A DNA stretch of 33,690 nucleotides, taken from assembly GCA_031266335.1 (NCBI GenBank), contig JAISBF010000138.1, forward strand, positions 1 through 33,690, in the 5' to 3' direction. Below the pieces are notes generated by a model. It saw nothing but the letters and a program-made list of their open reading frames with translations. It was not told the origin of the DNA and did not search any database. This document shows positions 1-12,300 of this stretch, one piece after another. Position 1 is the stretch's first letter; the number at the start of each line of letters is the position of its first letter. The stretch comes from Verrucomicrobiales bacterium (GTDB lineage: Bacteria > Verrucomicrobiota > Verrucomicrobiia > Methylacidiphilales > JAAUTS01). Position numbers and translations under genes: made by a program.

Positions 1-119
1 TGCCGCTTGCCGCTTGCCGCTTGCCGCTTGCCGCTTGCCGCTTGCCGCTTGCCGCTTGCCGCTTGCCGCTTGCCGCTTGCCGCTTGCCGCTTGCCGCTTG
101 CCGCTTGCCGCTTGCCGCG
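1..119. repeat. 7-bp tandem repeat (TGCCGCT)n
   Basis: Sixteen perfect head-to-tail copies of TGCCGCT run from the first base to 112, and a seventeenth copy with one change ends at 119. The array is open at the left edge, so its true length is unknown. Because 7 is not a multiple of 3, all three forward frames read the same seven-residue cycle (L-A-A-C-R-L-P), so the apparent small ORF here is an artefact. The array ends about 240 bp upstream of the giant autotransporter start codon. Confidence 0.97.
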
Positions 120-356
120 TTTAAGGCAAATTTTGCTCGCATAGGGAATTGCAAGTTTTTTTCCCGCCCATTCCCAATACGGTTGACGGAGGTTAATTCC
201 GTCGCCACTACCAGCGGCGACACGCCAGTGTCGCCTAGCACTGTACCGCGGCGGCGGCCCGCCCGGGCGGCCGCAACCATTTACCCCCACCGGCCCGGCC
301 GCTTGACCCCGGCTCTGCCATATCCGGAATTTTATCTAATATAACCCCAAATCACC
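120..356 (+). promoter_or_regulatory. Leader region of the giant autotransporter
   Basis: No convincing gene lies here. An imperfect inverted repeat GACGGA...TCCGTC spans 185-203. A perfect 8-bp hairpin, GGCGACAC-GCCA-GTGTCGCC, occupies 216-235. The GTCGCC at 201-206 could instead pair with GGCGAC at 216-221, so two stems compete. A very GC-rich block with the palindrome CCGCCCGGGCGG at 259-270 follows. An AT-rich stretch just before the start (332-345, containing TATAAC) could serve as a -10 box, but I find no well-spaced -35 element and no Shine-Dalgarno sequence before the ATG at 357. A promoter somewhere in this span is inference. Confidence 0.35.
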
Positions 357-3300
357 ATGAAGCACCATACCCATAACCCAATCACCCTGATAACCTTATC
401 CGTCCTGCTGGCCGTCGGCGGGCACGCGCAAACCTGGACTAATCCGAACGGCGGCGAGTGGGGGGCGGCGGACAATTGGAATCCGGCCAGCGTGCCGGGG
501 GCGGCGGGAAGTTACGACAGCGCGACTTTCACCACTATCAGCGGCGATTTGCAGACGGTCACTCTCGGCGGCAATTATAAGTTGAACCAACTGTTCGGCA
601 CCATCGGCGGGCAGAAAACCCTGGTGTTGGTCGGGCCGACGGGCGCTGCCAGCCTGGTGTTCGGCGGGGCCGGTGCCGCTATCACGGTGAACCAGGACAT
701 GACTTTGCAAGTTAATGCCGATCTGGCGCTGGACGGCGATTTGACGTTGGATGCTGCCGCCGGGCGGCTGGTGCTGGGCGAGGCGTACACGCTGGCCACC
801 AACGGTTACAATCTGTCGGTCAGCGCGGAGGCGGGCAAACGGGTGGAGATTTTGCGCTCCTTCGGCGGGGCTGGCACGGGACTGGTCAAGACCGGCCTCG
901 GCACGCTGTATCTGGGCGGCGGCAACAGTTTTGACGGCGGGGTCACGGTCAAGTCGGGCATTTTGCAGGTGGGCCACGATCTGGCTCTCGGCAGCGGCAC
1001 GCTGACGCTGGGCGACAGCGCGTCACCGACCGCCGGTGTGACGCTGGAGGCGGTGGGCGCGGATCGCAAGGTGGCCAACGACCTGGCGTGGGACAGCAAC
1101 TCCTTGTATATGGTCGGTAATTATGAATTGTACCTGGACGGGGCGGGCCGGATCGACCTGGCGAGCGACCGCACCGTGGATGTGTCGCCGCAGGCGACGC
1201 TGACCTTCGGCGAACAGATCAACTTTGGCGGCAGCGGGAAGTTCGCCAAGACCGGCGTGGGCACCCTCAACCTCCTGGGCACCGACAACACCTTTACCGA
1301 GTTCAACTTGAGCGCCGGCAGCGTGCTGGCGGGTAACGGCAACGGCCACTTCACCTTCGGTGCCGCCGACCCGGGGCACAACCCGCTCGGCACCGGCGAC
1401 CTCAACATCAGCGGGCCGAGCAGCCGGTTGCAGGTTTATGCGGGCGTGTATGGAGCGTATGAGGCCGCGGAGATAGTTACCACTACCACTTCTACCAGGT
1501 ACTATTACCAGACGCAACACGCTGACGGTTACGTTTCGTTGCAAGGCGCCGTCCGGCTGGATTACGGGGCGACCTTTGAAGTGTTGTCAAAGAATCCCCC
1601 GGTGTTCGCGCCCGGGCCGGATCCGTATGACGATTATGTGTCTGCTTACGGTTTGCGCGCTTTGACCAGGATTGAGGATGGCGCCATCCTTGACGGCGGG
1701 GCGAATTTGTCGGCGGCCGGCAAAAAGAGCCAGTTCATCTTTCACGGCGATGTGGAATTCAACGGCGGGACTTTTGTCAACGCGCCGGAAATTTACCTGG
1801 TGGCGGCGAGTTATAATGAATACTGGCATGATTACCGGGACGGCAGCGGCGGCAGCTATTCCGGTGACTGGGACAATTACGCGACCATCTCCGGCACCGG
1901 CATGGCGGACGGCGCCGGTTTGGTGGTGCTGCGTTCCGCAAGCCAGGTCGAGGGCGCGTATAATTATATTTATCTGAGTTCAAGCGCGGCCAATTTCGGG
2001 GCGGCCGAAATCCGCCTGGAGCAGGGGATTCGATTTGCCCTGGGCAATAACGACCAAATCAAAGCGGGCAGCAAGCTGACGCTGGGCAGCCAGACGACCC
2101 TGGAGACCTATGGTTATTCGGCCGAATTCGCGGACCTGGCCTGGACGGACAGCCCGGTTTGGGGGGACGCTGCCAGATGGTATTTAAGCAGCGGAAATAC
2201 TGTCGGCGGAACCGGGGAATTGTATTTTTCGGGCCAGCCGCGCGGCGGTCTGGGCACGCTGTTGCTTGAAGGCTGGCGAGTCGGCGTCGATCACCTGCTG
2301 TTTGACGAGGACATTGCCGGCGCGGAGTGGTTCGACCGCCTCAAGCTGACGGGGTTCAACTGGGCCTTGGGCAATGAAGTGGTGGCTTACGGCGACGGGC
2401 GTTACGAGTTGCGGCCTGTGCTGGTGAATGAGACCGCCACCCGTTACGAATGGAACGCGCTGGCGGACTTCGGTGAAGGCTATGATAAAAAGTACAATAC
2501 CAGCGCTGATGATGGCGGCAACTGGGACATGAACCGCAAGCCGGACGGCGCGGGCTTTGAGATGGTTTTTGGCAATCTGGACGCCAATTTGGCGAACAAG
2601 TACATTTCCTTCGACTACGGCCAGTATGACAGCATGACCAAGACTTACGCGGGCATCACCCTCGGCAAGCTGACGGTCACCGATGACGCCACGGCGGGGA
2701 ACTTCAGTATCAGCGGCGGCCCGTGGCTGTTTGACAACAACGGCGCGGCCGGGGTGATCGACCTGGGCGCTGCCGCGCGCACGCTGACGCTGTCGCCGCA
2801 GCAGTTGCGCATTACCGGGCACGGCCTGTCCTTGCAGGGCAGCAATACCAACAGCATCCTGAGCATCGGCGGCATTATCAGCGGCAGCGGCAATCTCAAT
2901 GTGGACGGCGCGGGCATTTGGCGGTTGAATGCCAACAGCGGCACCTACACCATGTACGGCAATGTCAGCGGCTCCAGCGTGGCGATCGGCACCGGCACGT
3001 ATTTCACCGGCACCACCTTCCTGAACAATTCCGACGCCTGGCTGCAAATCGGCGGTACGGCGGCCCTCGGCAGCGGGCCGCTGGTCATCAACGCGGAAAA
3101 CGCCGCCATCAGCGGCAACAACGCCACCGTTGCGGCGCGCAGCATCAAGAACCAGTTGATCTGGAACAGCAGCACCTTGCGAATCCAAGGCGCTGGCAGT
3201 GTGAATTACAGCCTGACGCTGGCCGCGAGCGGGGATCCCGCCAAGGATGTTATTACGCTGGACGTGGATAAGACCATCGCGCTCTGGGATTCGGTCGCGG

Positions 3301-6300
3301 CCACCCTCACCTTTAACATTGGTGCCGGCCGCAGTTTGCAAGGCACCGGCGGGCTGAGGGTGGAGGCATACCCGACGACTAGCGGCGTTTCCGTGTTGGA
3401 GTTGATGGATGGCAACAACACCTTTTCCGGCGGGTTAACTCTGGCAACGAATATCGGCTACGGCGATTTAAGTAATAATTTACGCGTGGATGCGGGAGTG
3501 TATGACGGTACTCGCATCGGTGACCTCACGCTTGGCGCGGTAAAGGCTGGGGAGAATTTCCTCGGTACCGGTGATATCACTTTTGACTACGGTAATCCCT
3601 CTAATAACGGGAGCGCGCAACTGAGGATTTTCCAACAGCCCGGCAAGACGGTGACCTTCACTGGCGGCATGACGGTGTCGAATACCAGTAGTAACTGGTC
3701 ATATTTCAGCATTTATGGCGGCGGTGGCGGAACGGTCAAAATGGATCAGGTGAATTTTTTCAATAACAATTCGGAGTTGTATTTTTATTTGTACGGCAGC
3801 CGGGTACTGGAAATCAACGAGGATCAGGTGAATTTTAATTTAGGTCCCGGGAGGATGGATCTGGCTTTTTGGAATAATGACGCAAGTGGCGGAACGACAA
3901 TAGGTGATTCCGTAATCAAGTCAGTGGGAACCACCGGCACGATTGGCACGTTGAAGTACGTGAGGACTTCGGGCTACACGCTGACTGTGGACGAGAGCGT
4001 CAAGAAACTGATGGCCAATGAATTTGTAGTTAGTAACAGCCGCCTGCAACTGACCAATGATTACCAGGTTAGCGGCGGGTTGCAGTTGGCGACCGCTGGG
4101 CGGGTGAATACGGACGGGTATATCAATCAATTCGGCAATCTTAACATGGTTGGTAACAGCAGCTTGGAGCTGGGTGATTCCGGCCAGTTGATTTTCTCCG
4201 GTATTAGCGCATGGAGTTCTGGTGTCGTCGGGGTGGTGCGTTTGAACATTACCGGTTCGCATAACTACTGGAACACCATCTCGATTACCGACGCCACGGA
4301 GCAGGTTTGGTTCACCAGCACCACTGGCTGGACGCAAACGCGGCTGAATGTGGTGGCGTTCACCGGTTACACGAGCGGCGCGGCCTTGGTCGCCCGGAGC
4401 GGCACGACCGCCGCATGGGAACTAGTCACCGCTGGTAATCCCGGCAACGAATGGGTCGGGCTGGGCGGCACCAGCAACACCAAATGGAGCACGGTCAGCA
4501 ACTGGACACCAGCGGTGATCAATTCCAGCACGGTTTACGTGCCGGACGGCAACGGCCACATCGCCATTTTCCGTGACGCCGACGTGACGCCGGCCTTGAG
4601 CGGCAAGAACATCCAACTGGACATCAGCCCGACCCTGTGGAGAATCGATATTGAAAGCGCCAACCGCCCCAGCTTCACCATCAGCGGCAGCGCGATCAAC
4701 TTCGCCGCCTATAACGGGACACAGGCAAGGCTTAATATATTTACCCCTTCGACCTTGACCATCAGCGCCCCATTGAAGCTCGATGGCGGCGGATTATATG
4801 TAAACAATGTGGGGCCTGCCAGTGTTACCCTTAGCGGACACATCAGCGAATCTGAACCTGGGGCCGCGATGGTTTATTATTCAACCAATTGGGATTATAC
4901 ACTCTATGTTAACGGCAGTAATTCTTTCACGGGCGGATTTACCACGAAGGGAACTTCGGATACCGTCGTGATTAATAATAGCTATGCCTTGGGAACCGGT
5001 ACCATCACGTTTAATGGTACACAAATACGGTTCAGTAGCAGTGCCGTCCTGGCGAATGACATGGTTTTTGACACGAGTTGGTTTGTATCGCGCGGCCTTA
5101 CCCTGAATGATGACAATCCGAATGACGATGACGGTTTTCTTGCCAGGAACACCAGGCTAACTGCGGATGGCGCCACCACCTTCGGCCCGAACTATCGCCT
5201 GGTTGACGGCGGGGACGGCAACCCCAAATCCCTGATCTATGCTTATGGCAACGTATTGACCATGCAGGGACAAAATACATTCAGCGGCGGGTTTTTGATG
5301 GCCAAAGAGAACGCGGCTAATTTGCGTATAGGCGCAAGCAGCGTCTTGATAGACCCGGCTGATCCTTCGCAGGGAATATTATCCGGTCCCTTGGGCACCG
5401 GTACTTGGACTTTGAATTCCGCTGTTGTCGGCGTGGTTTCTACCGACGGCGGCAATTACACCATCCACAACCCGATTATTGTGAACGGTCACAACTCTTT
5501 GGTTTTTAGGAGTAACGTTGGTAACGGCTCGCTGACCTTGGATTCATACCAACCGTTGAAATTCAACTCGACCTTGGATTATGAGCTTTGGAGTGACTAT
5601 CTGGTGATATACAAAACACAGATTATCGATACCTCGAACTATATTTCTGTGACGGGCAGCAGCGGCGGTTATTCGCGTTTTTATAATACCGGGAATGTTT
5701 TTAAAAACTTTAATATCGGCCGTATTGCTACCTATACCAGTGGTTATCCCGGTGAAGGCCGATTGTCGATTGCCGCTGATAATGTGGTCAATGACGAGGA
5801 CATGCGGATTGGGGTTTATGCGTGGAGCAATACGACGCTCACCGCCTGGAATGCCTCCTATATCCAGGTGTACGGGGCAGATCGCAAGCTGGATAACTTT
5901 TTGGATTTGCATTCGAATCTGACCTTTGAATCCTTGAAGGAAACGGGTGACGTGCCCGGCGGGGTCAAGGTTTCCGACACGCTGAAGTTGAGTTTCACCG
6001 GCAGCGGTTATTCGGATTTGAACGCCAACCTGGTCGGCAGCGGCGGCACGACCAACCAGCGGACGTTCAACGTGGTCAGCCCGTTTGTCAGCGGCTCCTA
6101 CACGTCCAGTCCTGACGCGGTGTACGGCAAGACCGTGGTGTCCTTCGGGGCAGACCATGATCTGATCAATGGCGGCCTGCGGGTGTACGGCGGGAATAAC
6201 TATTACGCGGCGCTGCGCAACGGCATGGCGAGCGAGCTGGAGTTGCTCGGCAGCAAGAGCTTTCGCGGTTTTACCGGAAACTGGCAAAGCGGCGACGCCT

Positions 6301-9300
6301 TTCTGGGCGCGGGTTACGACACGGACAAGACCAAATACGCGCTGGTGGTGGAAAATTACGGTCTGGTGACCACCACGCTCAGCGGCAAGGACATGGTGAT
6401 CGGCGGGGTGGACACGCAGGCCGGGGAGTACGCGCGGGTGACGCCGTTCGGCCAGGGCGAGGTGTACATCGGCAGCGGCACGGCGCTGGTGCGGACGGCG
6501 GGGCGGGATGTGTACCTGGAGGACGCGCTGTTTGAAATCAGCGGCGGCGCGCTGGAGGTGACCGGCGGCGGGGATTTGTATCTGGGGGTGAAGCAGCAGA
6601 TCGATTCGGCGGGTTCGGTCACCGAACTGCATTTCAACCAGAAGCTGTCCGGGGCGAACGGCATGGACGGCAGCGGGTTTCTGGACGCGACCAACGGCAG
6701 CCGGATCATCGTGGACACGGGGGCGGGCGGGACGCTGGAATTGCGGGCGGGGATCGGCGGCGCGGTGGTGTTGCAGTCCGGGGTGCTGGAGATGACCCGG
6801 GCGAACGGCCTGTCGCGGGTGAGCGACCTGTTGCTGAGCGGCGGCATCATCAACCTCAACCAGTACAGCCAGAGTTTGCAGGCGGAGGTCGGCACGCTGT
6901 CGCTGGCGGTGACGACCGGGGAGATCAATTTCAAGCTGACCGGGGCGTACCAGGCGGTGCAGACGACGCTGACCTTCGCGGACTTCGGGGACTGGAGCAA
7001 CGACGGGGCGCTGTTCATCAAGAACTGGCGCGGGTTGACGACCGGGAACGGCGACGACCGGATCGTGCTGACCAATGTGAGCGACCCGACCCAGGTGTTC
7101 GGCAACATCAGCTTCGCGGGCTACGGGCCGGGGGCGAAACTGGTCAGCGTCAGCGGCGGGTACGAGCTGGTGCCGTACGCGGACACCTTTGTCTGGACGG
7201 GCCTGGACGGCGATGACGCGACGGACTGGACCCTGGTGGACAACTGGCGGGATCACCAGTCGCCCAACGCGGCGAGCGAGGCGGTGATTTTCGGCGACGC
7301 GGCGACGGCGCTGACGGCGCGGCTGCCGGCGGGCCGGACGGTGGGGTCGATCAGCTTTGGCGGGACGGCCGACCAGCAGTTTGTGATTGCGGGCGACAAC
7401 AGCACGCCGCTGGTGCTGGACCAGTCGGCGGCGACGCTGGACGCGAGCATCACGCTGACCAACAACTCGGACGCGCGGATCGAGCCGGCGTTATACTTGA
7501 AGAAAAACCTGCGCCTCACCAACGAGGCGGGGGCGGACCTGGAGCTGCGCGGGGCGATTTACCACGACAGCGGCACGGCCCTGCGGGTGACCAAGACGGG
7601 GGCCGGGGTGCTGACGTTGTCCAGCGGGGAGAATAATTTCAGCGGCGGCCTGGCGCTGAACCAGGGCGCTTTGCGGATCAACGCGGATGAGACCCTGAGC
7701 AACGGGGTGGTGGTCAAGGGGGCGGTCGGCATCGGCGACCTGGTGATCGGCGCGGCCACCGAGGTAGCGGCGGCCGGGGCGGACCGCACGGTGAGCAACC
7801 GGGTGGTGATCGGCGGCGACTTCACGGTCGGCGGGGCGCAGACGCTGACGCTGGGCTACAACCCGACGGTCAGCGGCAACGCCAGCACGCTGAACCAGGA
7901 CACGGTGATCACAGTCGGTGGGGGCGCGGCGCTGGTGGTGGCGGCGGACAACCGCTTTGCCGGCCCGGGCAAGCTGACCAAGGCCGGGGCCGGGGCGCTG
8001 GAGTGGCACAGTGTGCTGGACAGTGAACACGCCAGCGGGATCCGCGTCAACGCGGGCAGCCTGTTGTTAAGCGCGAGCAACGGTTATCTCGGCAACACGG
8101 AACTGGTCGGCGGGCTGCTGGCGGTGAGCGATAACCGGGCCATGAGCAGCGGCACGCTGCTGGCGCTGGGCAGCGGGACACTGCTGGCGGCGGCGGATCT
8201 GGACAGTGTGGTCAATGCTGTGAACGTGGCCGGCGGCGTCATCTTGACCATCCAAAACGCAGACCAACAGGGCACGGCCAAGGACCTGACCCTGGCGGGA
8301 ATCATCAGCGGCAACGGCAGCGTGCTGAAGACCGGCGGCGGGACGCTGACGCTGACCGCCAGCAACAGCTACAGCGGCACCACCACGGTCAGCGAGGGAG
8401 CCTTGGTACTCGCCGCGGCGGCGGCCGCCGGCGTATCGGACCTATCTGTCCTATCCGACCTATACCTGGACTTCACCGGCACCATGACCAACACCCTCAG
8501 CGGCACCGGCGACTTGACCAAAATCGGCAACGGCACCGCCACCCTCAGCGGCGCCAGCAGCGGCTATAGCGGCGAGAGCCAACTGCAAAGCGGCGCCCTG
8601 GCGGTGGCAAACAATCACGCGCTAGGCAGCGGGACGCTGACGATGAGCGACGCGACCACGCTGATCTATAACGCCGGCATTGATTTGGGCAACGCCGTCA
8701 CCGTCAACGACAGCGGCACCTTCCACGTAGCAAGCGGCACGGCGACGCAAAGCGGCAGCATCAGCGGCGCGGATATCTGGAAGACCGGCGGCGGCACGCT
8801 GACGCTGACCGCGGCTAACGATTATACCGGCACCACTACCATCGTCGGCGGCGAACTGCAACTGGGTGACGGCGGGAGCACCGGCAGTATTCTGGCGCTG
8901 AGCGACACGACCAAGGTTGTCAGCATCGGCAGCGGCGCGGCGCTGGTGTTCAACCGCAGCGACAATATCGCCATCAGCGGCACCAATTTCGTCGGCAGCG
9001 GCGCGGTGGTGCAGCGCGGCGGCGGGGAATTGCTGTTCGACGGCCCCGGCGCGGTGCAGGTTTTCACCGGCGGCGTCAGCGTCGAGAGCGGCACGATGAA
9101 AGTGGCGCACACCGCCAGCGTCAGCGGCACGATTACGATTGAGAGCGACGGCACCTTCGTGTTCGGCGAAAACACCGAGGACGGCAGTTTTGCCAACAAC
9201 ATGACCCTGGCCCAGGCCATCGCCGGCAACGGCGTGCTGGCGATTGACATTTCGGCGGAGTCGCAGGCGGTGGACACCCCGGCCACCATCACCTTCGGCA

Positions 9301-12300
9301 GCGGTACCGCGCAGGCGGCGGCCAACGGGGCGAATTTTCACGGCACGGTGGAGATGCGCAACACGACCTACCGCATCGACCCCAACTTGCAGGCGTTCCT
9401 GAACAGCGGCGTGACGAAACTGCGGACGGCGGCGGGCAGCTACGGCACCCTGGCGGCCAACAGCGGCAGCGCGCGGCGGCTCGATGGCGGGATGGAGTTC
9501 GCCGGCGGCGTGTTCCAGTGGAACTTTGACGCGACTAACAATCCGCTGGCGTATCTTTCGACCGGCAGCCTGGCGATCACGCAAAGCACGACCTTCCGGC
9601 TGAGCCTGCAAGACCGGGTGCAGACCAACACCAGCGGCAGCCAGGCGCTGGCCTCGCTGTTTGACACGGTGCGCGAGGGCGCGGACTCGCTGCTGCTGGC
9701 CGAGAGCGACACGGCGATTGTCGGGGCGATGAACTGGGCCGATTTGTACTACAACACCAGCAGTCCCGGCGGCGGGGCTTGGAAACCGCTGAGCGAGCCG
9801 CTGCGGCAGGGCATCTCCCAAAACGACACCGAGGTGGCCAGGGGCGTGTTCGACTGGACGGCGATTTCGGCCACCGGCGCGTTCGCCAACCAGTTGCGGG
9901 TGGGTTACGCGCTGGACCGGCTGGAAGTGTTCAAGGATGAGACGTTGGAACTGGCGCTGACGGCGAGCGACACGACCAACCGCTTCCAGACCGAAATCAC
10001 CGACTATATCTGGGCGGGCAGCGCGACCAGCGACGGCCCGGAGTACCAGGCGAAGGAAGGCAGCGGCAGCGTGCGGTTCACCGACCTGACCGGCGCGCGC
10101 GGCATCGTGCTGGACTCGACCAACAGCTACACCGGCACCACCACCATCAGCGACGACACCACGCTGACGCTGGGCAACGACGAGGCCCTGGGCAGCGGCA
10201 CCCGGCACACCGTGCTGGTCAGCGCGACCGGCGCGGACGCGGTGCTGGATGTCAACGGCCAGACGGCGAACGTCGGCGGGGTGAATATCGCCAACGGGGC
10301 GCAGCTTGATTTGAACGGCGGCACCTTGAACATCCTGGACAATGCGGCGGGTCAAACCGGCGTAACGGCAGTCGCGCAAGGCGGCGGCACGGTCAGCGGC
10401 AATAACGCGCTCACCGGCAGCGGCGTGCTGAACCTCAACTTCGGCAAGCTGGCCGTCAGCGGCAGCAACGGCAACCTGCACGGCAGCGGCAGCATCGCCA
10501 GCACCGCGACCGCCAGCCTCGATAGCGCCCAGGGCTTGGGCGACAGCGTGCTGACTGTCAGCGGCTTGTTGGAGTTCGTCGGCGCCACCGGCACCAACCT
10601 CAACGCCATCAGCGGCAGCGGCCTCGTCAGCGCCACCAGCGCGGCGAACGTGGTCTTGGGCGGCAGCAACAGCGCCTTCACCGGCACCTGGTCAATCGCC
10701 AACGACAGCAATTTCAAAGCCATCAGCGAGCGCAGCCTCGGCGCCGGCAAGGTCAATGTCAGCGGCACACTAACGCTGGGAGCGCCGTCGTCCCCGACGG
10801 CATGGGCACTCAATACCGCCAACACCATCAGCGGCCCCGGCACCGTGGCCAAGGACGACACCAACACCGTCACCATCACCCACGACAGCGGCACCGCCGG
10901 CACGCTGCTGATCAACAACGGCACCCTGGCCTTCACCGGCAGCGGCAAATTCACCGCCACCGGCAGCGCCGTCAACCGCGCCGCCTTGGCAGTCAGCGGC
11001 AGCGGTCATCTTCATGTCGGCACGCAATACACGCAAAATTCCGCCGCCACGCTAACGGTGGACACCAACAATCGCGGCGTGACGGACAACTACGTCACCG
11101 CCAACACCGCCACCCTCGGCGGCACGCTGAACGTGCTGAACTTCGCCGCGTTGGTGAACAGCGGCAGTGCCTCGGGCATCGTGGCCAACAACGGCGCGCT
11201 GCAATACATCCTCTCCACCACCGGCGGCACCATCAGCGGCAGCTTCGCCAGCGTGACCGGTGTGGACCAACCGGCGCAGGATTACCTCTACGGCGGCGGG
11301 CAGTTGATCAACGGCGGCAGCACCTACGCGGTGGGCTACGGCCTGCGCTGGTACGCGCCGGACGACACGCTCAACAGCGGCACCTTCACCGTCGGCAGCG
11401 GCAGCACCTTCGTCATCGACGCGCTGCCCACGCTCAGCGGGCAGACCGGCGTCGGCCTGGTCGATGTCGGCGGCGCCCAGTTCGGCTGGGACGGCAAGTC
11501 GCTGACCAAGGAAGGCGCGGGCACGTTGGTGCTTTCCGCCACCAACACCTACAGCGGCAGCACCACGGTGAACGGCGGCGTGCTCAACGTCACCGGCTGG
11601 ACGGGCAGCACCTCGTCTGTCACCGTCGCCGGCGGCACGGTCAACGTCAGCGGGTTGCTCGGCGCGGGCGGGGCGGTCACGGTCGGCGTCGGCGTTGCCG
11701 GCGAATTGAATGTCAGCGGCAACGGCACGGTCACGGCGGGTGGCGACATCACCGTCGGCAACGGCAGTGTCACCGTTAGCGGCAGCGGGTTGCTGGCGAC
11801 GGACGCGGACTTCACCCTCGGCACCGGCAGCCTGACCGTCAGCGGCAGCGGCCTGGCGACGGCGGGCGGGACGTATGCGCAGGGCGCCAACGCCACGCTG
11901 ACGGTGGGAATCGCCGGCAACGCGCGGACGACGGCCTACGTGGCGGCGGCCAGCGCGACCCTGGGCGGCACCTTGAACGTGACCGGCACGACGCTGGCCG
12001 TGACGGCGACCAGCGCCTCGCAGGTGCTGGCCGGGGGGACGACGCGGTTGCTGCACACGAGCGGCGGCATCGCGGGGGATTTTGACACCAAGCTCGGCGC
12101 GGCGGCGGACGACGACGGCCGGGACTTCATCATCAGCGGCGCGTTCAAGACGGCGGACGGCCAGGATTATGTGCTGGGGCAGCAACTCGCGTGGTTTGGC
12201 AACCCCGGCGACAGCCACGGCGACTTCACGCTCGGCGCGGGCGAGCGCTTCAATATGGATGTGACCTTGAGCGACACGACCGGCGGCAGCGGCGGCTGGG

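Noticed and set aside
1-119. Possible CRISPR array
   Set aside because: The unit is 7 bp with no spacers, so it is a simple tandem repeat.
21-344. Small ORF with L-A-A-C-R-L-P cycles at the left edge
   Set aside because: It is a translation of the 7-bp tandem repeat and then of hairpin-rich leader; all forward frames give the same cycle and nothing resembles a protein.
303-345. TTGACC (303-308) and TATAAC (340-345) as a promoter pair
   Set aside because: The spacing is 31 bp, far beyond the usual 16-18, so they cannot be paired as a standard promoter.
5544-7256. 570-codon minus-strand ORF
   Set aside because: Same antisense effect over the GC-rich part of the passenger; no recognisable motif and no start context.
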